Assembly (NCBI RefSeq): GCF_003234565.1
Contig: NZ_QKTU01000003.1
Span: forward strand, 186,001-250,000
Length of the DNA: 64,000 bases
Direction of reading: 5' to 3'
From: Curtobacterium sp. MCBD17_013
GTDB lineage: Bacteria > Actinomycetota > Actinomycetes > Actinomycetales > Microbacteriaceae
The first letter of the stretch is position 1, and each line of letters starts with the position of its first letter. A program made the translations under genes and the position numbers. This document shows, piece by piece, positions 32,852-39,366 of the stretch. Below the pieces are notes generated by a model, which was given only the letters and a program-made list of their open reading frames with translations, did no database searches and had not been told where the DNA came from.

Positions 32852-32890
32852 CGACCGTCCACGCTCGCGTCCGAGGAGTCCGTCCGCACC

Positions 32891-33640
32891 ATGCCGTCGT
32901 CCGTCCGTCCGCTCGTCATCGTCCCCACCTACGACGAAGCGGAGAACATCACCGCCGTGACGGAACGGGTCCTCGGGGTGGTGCCCGAAGCGCACCTGCT
33001 CGTCGTCGACGACGGCAGCCCCGACGGCACCGCGGACATCGTGGCCGCCATCGCGGCGGGGGACGATCGCGTGCACCTGATGCGCCGCAGCGGCAAGCTC
33101 GGCCTGGGCACCGCCTACGTCGCGGGGTTCCGATGGGGGATCGAGCGTGGGTACGACCTGCTCGTCGAGATGGACGCGGACGGGTCGCACCCGGCGTCCG
33201 CGCTCCCGGACCTCGTCCGTGCGGTCGCCGACGCACCCGCCGGAGCCCGCGTCGACCTGGCGATCGGGTCGCGCTGGGTCACGGGGGGCTCTGTGGTCGA
33301 CTGGCCGCGGTCGCGGGAGCTCCTGAGCCGCGGCGGGAACTGGTACGCGCGGTGGATGCTGCGGCTCGACGTCCACGACATCACCGCCGGCTTCCGCGTG
33401 TACCGCGCCGACGCGATCTCGCAGATGGACCTCGACACCATCGACTCGAAGGGCTACTGCTTCCAGGTCGACATGACGTTACGGGTGCACGACGCGGGAG
33501 GCCGCATCGTCGAGCGCCCCATCGAGTTCCGCGACCGCGTGCTCGGCACCTCGAAGATGAGCCGGGCGATCGTGCTCGAGGCGATGGCGCGGGTCACGCA
33601 GTGGGGACTGCAGCGCCGGTTCGGGCGTCGGCGCCGCTGA
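32891..33640 (+). CDS. ppm1: Polyprenol monophosphomannose synthase
   Basis: The 249-residue enzyme transfers mannose from GDP-mannose to polyprenyl phosphate at the inner membrane face. Visible motifs are RPLVIVPTYDEAENI, LLVVDDGSPDGTADIV, LLVEMDADGSHP (the Asp-x-Asp site) and ITAGFRVYRADAI, diagnostic of the DPM1/Ppm1 group. There are no membrane spans and no fused Lnt domain, unlike the two-domain M. tuberculosis Ppm1. ATG 32891 is preferred to 32840, which lies upstream of the predicted transcription start. The last 47 bases overlap the convergent GT87-like gene, whose enzyme may use this product. Confidence 0.93.
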   Translation: MPSSVRPLVIVPTYDEAENITAVTERVLGVVPEAHLLVVDDGSPDGTADIVAAIAAGDDRVHLMRRSGKLGLGTAYVAGFRWGIERGYDLLVEMDADGSHPASALPDLVRAVADAPAGARVDLAIGSRWVTGGSVVDWPRSRELLSRGGNWYARWMLRLDVHDITAGFRVYRADAISQMDLDTIDSKGYCFQVDMTLRVHDAGGRIVERPIEFRDRVLGTSKMSRAIVLEAMARVTQWGLQRRFGRRRR

Positions 33641-35027
33641 GCTCCGCGTGGGCGCCGCCGTCCCCGGTGTCCGCCACTCGGTCCGTCCAGCCGCGCTCCG
33701 GCAGCGCTGGGTCCGCCGTGCCCCGCAGGCGCGCCGTCGGTGACGCCAGGAACGCGACGACCATGCAGACGAGCAGCACCGCCCGTCCCCAGACGCCGAG
33801 TGCGAGCGCCTGGTCGGCCCACGTGGTCCCGGTCGGATGCCCGAGCGTCAGGTAGTACAGCCACCGGAACCACCCGACGAACGCGCACAGGTCGGCCACG
33901 AGGTAGGCGGCGATCCAACCGACGCGGATCCGCACCGTGACGAAGAAGGGCAGCAGCCAGAGCGTGTACTGCAGCGAGTCCACCTTGTTGAACGCCATGT
34001 ACACGCACAGCAGCGCCGCGCTCGTCTGCAGCCAGGGGTAGGGCCGACCGCCGCGTGCGAGCAGCAGGCTCACGACCACGACGACGACGATGCCGACGGC
34101 GGTCGCGGCGGTCGACGCCGCGCTCATCAGGTGCTGGATGTGCTCGGTGCCGTCGTCGGACCACGGACGGAGCCCCCAGTACCAGATCGACAGCGTCGCG
34201 CGATCGATGTTGCGGGCGGCCTGGAACCGGAAGACCGAGAACCACCCGGTGAAGTTGACGACCGCGAGCGGGACGTTGACGACCGCGACGACCCCCACCG
34301 CGACGCCGATGGGCGCGAGGGCCCGGAGGAGACGCCGACCGATCGTCCGACCGCGTCCGTCGGTGAGCACCGCGAGGGCCAGGGGGAGCACGAACATGAT
34401 CGGGTAGAGCTTGAGCGCGCCGCCGACCCCGAACGCAGCGGCCGCGAGGAGCACGCGGGTGGTGGGCGACCAGCGCCGCGGGCCCGCGACGACGAGCGCG
34501 ATCCCGAGCGCGGTCATCAGGACGGGTAAGACGTCCCAGTTGTACAGGGCGTAGAGCGCGAGCGGCGGCGTCGCTGCCCAGGCCCAGGCCCGCCGACCGG
34601 CGACACGCACCAGGAGGAGGGTCACGAGCACGCCGACGACCGCGAACACGCAGGTGGTGACGAGCAGGAACCCGACGTCGGTGGACACCGGGAGTGCGGT
34701 GAGCCAGACGAACAGGCCCGTCAGTGCCGGGTACTCGACCGTGCCGCCGTGGACCGCCGGCGGGTCGGCCGTGTACGTCCCGTGCACGTAGGGCACGAGG
34801 TGCGCGATGAGCCCCCGGCTGCCCCAGAGCGACAGCACGTCCGAGTAGCAGGCCTTGCGGACGACGTCCTGGTACGGGTCGGTGCTCGCGCCGTTCGAGG
34901 CGAAGACGCCCTTGGAGCAGGTGAGCTTGTCCGCGGCGCTCAGGACCGTGAGGAGCACGGTGGCGAGCACCATGCCGACGACCTCGAGCGGGTGCGGACG
35001 GGAGCGCAGGACGGCCGGCGCGGTCAT
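33594..35027 (-). CDS. GT87-like polyprenol-phosphate-sugar transferase
   Basis: The 477-residue membrane protein has about ten spans. It starts MTAPAVLRSRPHPLEVVG, with AGAGGA ahead of the ATG. The first extracellular loop is long and contains Cys residues (LTCSKGV, KACYSDV) and the acidic DPYQD stretch; later come GGTVEYPALTGLFVWLTA, LYALYNWDVLPVLMTALG and GGALKLYPIMFVLPLAL. These match the GT87/DUF2029 family of mannosyl- and arabinosyltransferases that use lipid-linked donors. It overlaps the polyprenol-phosphate mannose synthase gene by 47 bases tail to tail, which supports a mannosyltransferase role by context. Confidence 0.85.
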   Translation of the reverse strand: MTAPAVLRSRPHPLEVVGMVLATVLLTVLSAADKLTCSKGVFASNGASTDPYQDVVRKACYSDVLSLWGSRGLIAHLVPYVHGTYTADPPAVHGGTVEYPALTGLFVWLTALPVSTDVGFLLVTTCVFAVVGVLVTLLLVRVAGRRAWAWAATPPLALYALYNWDVLPVLMTALGIALVVAGPRRWSPTTRVLLAAAAFGVGGALKLYPIMFVLPLALAVLTDGRGRTIGRRLLRALAPIGVAVGVVAVVNVPLAVVNFTGWFSVFRFQAARNIDRATLSIWYWGLRPWSDDGTEHIQHLMSAASTAATAVGIVVVVVVSLLLARGGRPYPWLQTSAALLCVYMAFNKVDSLQYTLWLLPFFVTVRIRVGWIAAYLVADLCAFVGWFRWLYYLTLGHPTGTTWADQALALGVWGRAVLLVCMVVAFLASPTARLRGTADPALPERGWTDRVADTGDGGAHAELSGADARTGAAVPTA

Positions 35028-35079
35028 GGGGTCCTCTCGGACGGGGGCGGGGTCGGCGTCAACCGTAGCCGGTCGCGGG

Positions 35080-36462
35080 TCAGCGGCCGGCCGCGGCACG
35101 ACGGAAGGACCGGCTGCGGACCGGCACACGCGGTCCGTCCCCGATCGACGGCGGTTCGTCGCCGACGGCCACGATCCGGGTCTTCACCGCGACGAGCACG
35201 AAGAGGATGAAGTCGCCCTCGTAGAGGAGCCGGGACTCCGTGACGCTCTGCACGAGGAGCGCCACCACGACGAGCAGGGCGAGCAGCGAGACCGGCGCGA
35301 ACGCCCGCGGGCGGTGGTCGGCGTCGTAGCTGAACGCCGTGGCGCTCGCCCACGACCGCACGAGCGTCGTGAGGACGGCGAGGCCGAACAGGACCACCCC
35401 GACGACGCCGGTCTGCATCCAGACGTCGAGGAACGCGTCGTGCGCCTGCAGGTACGTGACGCCGTTGCGCACGGCGAGGTGGTTCAGCGGCTCGATGGCG
35501 GGCCACCAGTACCCGAGCCACCCCCACCCGAGCACGGGGTGCTGCTCGACGAGGCCCCACACCGCCCGCCAGATCTTCCCGCGTCCGGTCAGGTCCGGGC
35601 TCTTGCCCGCCAGCGCGAGCACCGGCCGCCAGAGCAGCGCCACGAGGCCGGCGAGCACGAACGCGATCGCGATCCCGGCGAGGTACCGCGGGGTCCGTCG
35701 TCCGGTGGGCACGCGACGGATCACGAGCGCACCGACGAGCACGAGCGCGGTCACGGCCGCGGCGGCCACCACCGTGGAGGAGCGGGTGAGCAGGAACAGC
35801 ACCGCGGCCACGGAGAGCCACCCGGTCGCGCGCACGCGCCGCATGCGCCCCTCGGCGAGCTGCACGCCGACCGCGATCGCGGCAAGCAACGCCACCATGG
35901 CCAGGAGGTTCGCGTTGCCCGGGAGGCCCTGGATGCGTCCGCCGGTGAACAGTTCCGCCCGCGAGAACGCGAACGCGGCCGGCACGTGCCGGCCACCGTA
36001 GTGCGTCCACACCGGGTAGACGGGGTGGCGGACGAGGACCGCGACGGCCGCCTCGAACACGAGGGACAGGGCGAGGACCCAGCGGAGTGCGAGACTCAGC
36101 GCGTCGAGGATCCGCCGCCAGCTCAGGGTCGAGGCGATGACGACCGCCATGAGGGCGCAGAGGAGCTGCGCGGCGATGCTCGCGGTCGTCGCGACCCGCC
36201 AGTGCGACCACGCGACGCTCACGAGGCACCACGCGATGTACACCCACAGGGCGTTCGGCGTGCGCCGGAACGACGGCCGGGCCCGGATCGCGATCGCGAC
36301 CCCCCAGGCACCCGCGCCGGCGCAGACGACCGCCCATCCGATCCAGCTGATGGTGTTCGGGATGCCGTCGCCGGTGAAGACGATGAAGAGCACGGTGGCG
36401 GCGAAGCCGAACGCCTCACGCTCCGGGACGCGTCCGCGGGTCCACGGCCAGGTGTTCGTCAC
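35080..36462 (-). CDS. O-antigen ligase family membrane protein
   Basis: The 460-residue protein has about eleven membrane segments. It shows IQGLPGNANLLAMVALLA and GRGKIWRAVWGLVEQHPVLG, then GWGWLGYWWPAIEPLNHLAV and AHDAFLDVWMQTGVVGVVLF, the conserved Wzy_C/WaaL loop with its Arg and His. GTG 36462 is chosen because TAGCCT lies seven bases upstream on the minus strand. It is the second ligase-family gene in the region and differs clearly in sequence from the one at 31466, so the two probably act on different donors or acceptors. A 52-base gap separates it from the downstream GT87-like gene. Confidence 0.84.
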   Translation of the reverse strand: MTNTWPWTRGRVPEREAFGFAATVLFIVFTGDGIPNTISWIGWAVVCAGAGAWGVAIAIRARPSFRRTPNALWVYIAWCLVSVAWSHWRVATTASIAAQLLCALMAVVIASTLSWRRILDALSLALRWVLALSLVFEAAVAVLVRHPVYPVWTHYGGRHVPAAFAFSRAELFTGGRIQGLPGNANLLAMVALLAAIAVGVQLAEGRMRRVRATGWLSVAAVLFLLTRSSTVVAAAAVTALVLVGALVIRRVPTGRRTPRYLAGIAIAFVLAGLVALLWRPVLALAGKSPDLTGRGKIWRAVWGLVEQHPVLGWGWLGYWWPAIEPLNHLAVRNGVTYLQAHDAFLDVWMQTGVVGVVLFGLAVLTTLVRSWASATAFSYDADHRPRAFAPVSLLALLVVVALLVQSVTESRLLYEGDFILFVLVAVKTRIVAVGDEPPSIGDGPRVPVRSRSFRRAAAGR

Positions 36463-36469
36463 GACGACG

Positions 36470-36475
36470 AGGCTA
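36470..36475 (-). promoter_or_regulatory. -10 element TAGCCT of the ligase gene (leaderless)
   Basis: TAGCCT on the minus strand ends seven bases before GTG 36462. It is back to back with the manA promoter. Confidence 0.5.
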
Positions 36476-36517
36476 CCGGGCCGCGGGCCCGGGACCACTG
36501 CCGTCGGCCCCTGCCGA

Positions 36518-36523
36518 TATGGT
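36518..36523 (+). promoter_or_regulatory. -10 element TATGGT of manA (leaderless)
   Basis: TATGGT ends seven bases before ATG 36531. Confidence 0.6.
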
Positions 36524-36530
36524 CGGAGCC

Positions 36531-37736
36531 ATGTTCCTCGGCATCACGAACACCCCGCGCGACTACGCCTGGGGCTCCCGCACCGCGATCCCCGAACTCC
36601 TCGGCCGCACCGTCACCGGTCAGCCGCAGGCCGAACTCTGGCTCGGAGCGCACCCGGGCAGCCCGAGCGTCGTGGTGAACCCGGCGATGGTCGGTGGTGC
36701 GGACACCCTCGCCGACTGGATCCGCGAGGAACCGGACGCCGCGCTCGGTGGCGGGGCCGAGGGCCTCCCGTTCCTGCTCAAGGTGCTCGCCGCCGCGGCA
36801 CCGCTGTCACTGCAGGCGCACCCCACGCCCGAGCAGGCCCGCGACGGGTTCGCGCGCGAGGAGGCGGCGGGGATCCCCGTCGACGCCGCGGAGCGCAACT
36901 ACAAGGACCCGTACCCGAAGCCCGAGCTCGTCGTCGCGCTGAGCGAGCGGTTCGAGGCCCTGAGCGGGTTCCGCCCGGTGGACGAGGCGCTCGCCGACAT
37001 CGTCCGCATCGACGGCGGGACCGGTCGCACGGCGCCGCTCGCCGACCGGCTGCGCGACCAGGGCCTCGAGGAGACCGTCCGCTGGCTCGTCACCGCGGAC
37101 GACGACGCGCGCTCCCTCGTGCGTGTGCTCGGGGAACTCGCGACCGCCGTCGAGGACCCGACGCCGAACACCGCGACCGTCGTCGACCTCGCCGCGTCGT
37201 ACCCGGACGACCCGGGCGTCGCGGTCGCCCTGCTCGTGCACCGGGTCTCGCTCGCCCGGGGCGAGGCCCTCTACCTGCCGGCCGGCAACATCCACGCCTA
37301 CCTCGAGGGCCTCGGCATCGAGCTCATGGCGCCGTCGGACAACGTCCTGCGCGGTGGCCTGACGCCGAAGCACGTCGACGTGCCGGAGTTGCTGCACGTG
37401 CTCGACTTCACGCCGGGGCCGCCGCCGCTGCTCACGCCCGAGCCCGTCGCGCCGGGTGTGGACCGGTTCGCACCCGCGGGCGTCGGGTTCGCACTCGTCC
37501 GCGTGTCGAGCGCCGGTGCCACGGCCGGGCTGGGCGCCGGCGGGGTCGTGCCGCTCGGCGGACCGTCCATCGCGATCTGCACCGAGGGCGCCGCGACCCT
37601 CGTCGGAGCACGGTCGGCGACCATGCTGCGCCGGGGGGAGTCCTGCTACGTCACGCCCGACGAGGGCACGGTCACCGTCGAGACCGACGCCGCGGGGGGC
37701 GGCACCGCCACCGTCTTCATCGCCACCCCCGCCTGA
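36531..37736 (+). CDS. manA: Mannose-6-phosphate isomerase, class I
   Basis: ManA interconverts fructose 6-phosphate and mannose 6-phosphate, feeding GDP-mannose synthesis; it is a zinc enzyme of the cytosol. The 401-residue sequence has the type I landmarks GITNTPRDYAWGS, ELWLGAHPGSPS, PLSLQAHPTPEQA (zinc-ligand Gln and His), NYKDPYPKPELVVAL and YLPAGNIHAYLEGLGIELM followed by SDNVLRGGLTPKHVDVPELL. ATG 36531 is chosen over the upstream GTG at 36519, which overlaps the TATGGT -10. Its product pathway links to the polyprenol-phosphate mannose synthase at 32891. It marks the edge of the conserved core block. Confidence 0.96.
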   Translation: MFLGITNTPRDYAWGSRTAIPELLGRTVTGQPQAELWLGAHPGSPSVVVNPAMVGGADTLADWIREEPDAALGGGAEGLPFLLKVLAAAAPLSLQAHPTPEQARDGFAREEAAGIPVDAAERNYKDPYPKPELVVALSERFEALSGFRPVDEALADIVRIDGGTGRTAPLADRLRDQGLEETVRWLVTADDDARSLVRVLGELATAVEDPTPNTATVVDLAASYPDDPGVAVALLVHRVSLARGEALYLPAGNIHAYLEGLGIELMAPSDNVLRGGLTPKHVDVPELLHVLDFTPGPPPLLTPEPVAPGVDRFAPAGVGFALVRVSSAGATAGLGAGGVVPLGGPSIAICTEGAATLVGARSATMLRRGESCYVTPDEGTVTVETDAAGGGTATVFIATPA

Positions 37737-37762
37737 GCCGCGGTCGGGGCGCGCCGTCCCGG

Positions 37763-37768
37763 TACGGT
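37763..37768 (+). promoter_or_regulatory. -10 element TACGGT of galE (leaderless)
   Basis: TACGGT ends six bases before ATG 37775. Confidence 0.6.
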
Positions 37769-37774
37769 AGCGCC

Positions 37775-38737
37775 ATGAGTTGGTTGGTCACCGGCGGTGC
37801 CGGGTACATCGGTTCCCACGTCGTACGCGCCCTGCGGGCCGCGGGGCTCGAGACGGTCGCCCTCGACGACCTCTCCAGCGGGTTCGCGTCGTTCGTCCCC
37901 GAGGACGTCCCGTTCGTCCAGGGCACGATCCTCGACGGCGACCTCGTGCGGCACGCCATCGACGAGCACGGTGTCACCGGTGTCGTGCACGTCGCGGGGT
38001 TCAAGTACGCGGGCGTCTCGGTCGAGCGTCCCCTCCACACGTACGAGCAGAACGTCACCGGCATGGCGACGCTGCTCGGTGCGATGGCGGACCGCGGTGT
38101 CGACCGGGTCGTGTTCTCGTCGAGCGCGGCGGTGTACGGCACCCCCGACGTCGACGTCGTCGTCGAGGACACCCCGAAGGCGCCGGAGTCCCCGTACGGC
38201 GAGTCGAAGCTCATCGGCGAGTGGCTGCTCCACGACATGGAGGTCGCGGCCGGGTTCCGCACGACGAGCCTGCGGTACTTCAACGTCGTCGGTTCCGGTG
38301 GACCCGATCTGTACGACGCGAGCCCCCACAACCTGTTCCCGCTCGTGTTCGACGCGCTGCTGGCCGGACGGACGCCGCGGATCAACGGCGACGACTACCC
38401 GACGCCCGACGGCACGTGCGTCCGTGACTACATCCACGTCGCGGACCTCGCCCACTCGCACGCGGTGGCCGCCCAGCGCCTCGACGCGGGGGACCGGCTC
38501 GAGCGTGCGTACAACCTCGGCAGCGGTGACGGTGTGTCCGTGCGCGAGATCATGACGGCCATGGCCAGGGGCACCGGGATCGACTTCGAGCCCACCGTCG
38601 CGCCCCGCCGTCCGGGTGACCCGGCACGCATCGTCGCGACCGGCGAACTCGCCGCGCGCGACCTCGACTGGGCCATGCGCCACTCGCTCGACGAGATGGT
38701 GACGAGCGCCTGGGAGGCCCGCCGAAACGCCTCCTGA
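37775..38737 (+). CDS. galE: UDP-glucose 4-epimerase
   Basis: GalE interconverts UDP-glucose and UDP-galactose with bound NAD+. The 320-residue protein has VTGGAGYIGSHVVRAL, VVHVAGFKYAGVSVERP, the SSSAAVYG Ser and the SPYGESKLIGE Tyr-x3-Lys catalytic residues, SLRYFNVVGSG and a late RDYIHVADLAHSH. These point to GalE rather than another sugar epimerase. The start is fixed by the -10 six bases upstream and the Rossmann strand. It supplies galactose for surface glycans. A short CCGCCG/CGGCGG hairpin at 38741-38754 may end the transcript. Confidence 0.94.
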   Translation: MSWLVTGGAGYIGSHVVRALRAAGLETVALDDLSSGFASFVPEDVPFVQGTILDGDLVRHAIDEHGVTGVVHVAGFKYAGVSVERPLHTYEQNVTGMATLLGAMADRGVDRVVFSSSAAVYGTPDVDVVVEDTPKAPESPYGESKLIGEWLLHDMEVAAGFRTTSLRYFNVVGSGGPDLYDASPHNLFPLVFDALLAGRTPRINGDDYPTPDGTCVRDYIHVADLAHSHAVAAQRLDAGDRLERAYNLGSGDGVSVREIMTAMARGTGIDFEPTVAPRRPGDPARIVATGELAARDLDWAMRHSLDEMVTSAWEARRNAS

Positions 38738-38842
38738 CCGCCGTCCGGCGGCCCCGTACACCACGGACGACGCGCCGCGCGACACGCCAGAACGGGGGAC
38801 ATGACCTTCGATACGAGGTCGACGGTTTTATGATCCGCCGAC

Positions 38843-38871
38843 TTGACCTCAGGGAATCACACCTGTGTAAT
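38843..38871 (+). promoter_or_regulatory. whiB promoter, -35 TTGACC and -10 TGTAAT
   Basis: TTGACC (38843-38848) and TGTAAT (38866-38871) are separated by exactly 17 bases. The region is unusually AT-rich for this genome. The predicted leader is about 55 bases. A GACCT/AGGTC inverted repeat at 38803-38820 lies just upstream and could be a regulator site. Confidence 0.7.
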
Positions 38872-38931
38872 TAGTGCTGCGGCGCTCGCCGCGACCGTGG
38901 CCAACACGACCGTTCAGCGGTGGAGCAAGGG

Positions 38932-39264
38932 GTGATCAGGGTGAACGCTTCCGACTTCCGGTCCGGCGTCCCGGACGACTGGCACGTCGACCCCGTCGAC
39001 CTCGGCGTCCCCGGGGTCCGTCGTGCCGGCGAGGACCAGGGGGACAACCCGCTCGCCTGGCAGGTCGACTCGCTGTGCGCGCAGACCGACCCCGAGGCGT
39101 TCTTCCCGGAGAAGGGCGGCTCGACGCGCGAGGCCAAGAAGATCTGCACCTCGTGCGAGGTCCGCTCCCAGTGCCTCGAGTACGCGCTCGAGAACGACGA
39201 GCGGTTCGGCATCTGGGGCGGCATGAGCGAGCGCGAACGACGGAAGCTGCGCAAGCGCGCCTAG
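38932..39264 (+). CDS. whiB: WhiB-family transcriptional regulator (WhiB/WhmD type)
   Basis: The 110-residue iron-sulfur protein has Cys at 49, 72, 75 and 81 (with this start), the C-x22-C-x2-C-x5-C cluster ligands, then FGIWGGMSERERRKLRKR, the Gly-rich turn and basic DNA-binding tail. CAQTDPEAFFPEKGGSTREA is nearly identical to Streptomyces WhiB and mycobacterial WhmD (WhiB2), linked to septation. GTG 38932 has GGAG six bases upstream; GTGs at 38920 and 38941 are alternatives. It is driven by a near-consensus promoter at 38843 and precedes the GT2-membrane fusion gene, as in other actinobacteria. Confidence 0.93.
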   Translation: MIRVNASDFRSGVPDDWHVDPVDLGVPGVRRAGEDQGDNPLAWQVDSLCAQTDPEAFFPEKGGSTREAKKICTSCEVRSQCLEYALENDERFGIWGGMSERERRKLRKRA

Positions 39265-39350
39265 TCCGGTCGTCGGCACCGGATCCGCGTCGGCGGGAGC
39301 GGTCTCCGAAACGCGCGCCGCGCCTCCCGGGAGCCGCTCCGGACCGGACG

Positions 39351-39356
39351 TAGAGT
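39351..39356 (+). promoter_or_regulatory. -10 element TAGAGT of the GT2-membrane gene
   Basis: TAGAGT lies ten bases before ATG 39367, giving a leader of about three bases. It covers the alternative GTG at 39355, which argues against that start. Confidence 0.45.
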
Positions 39357-39366
39357 GACCGGCGTC

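Noticed and set aside
38741-38754. CCGCCG/CGGCGG hairpin after galE as a strong terminator
   Set aside because: The stem is six bases with a two-base loop and no U-tract; it is mentioned with galE but not listed as a separate feature.
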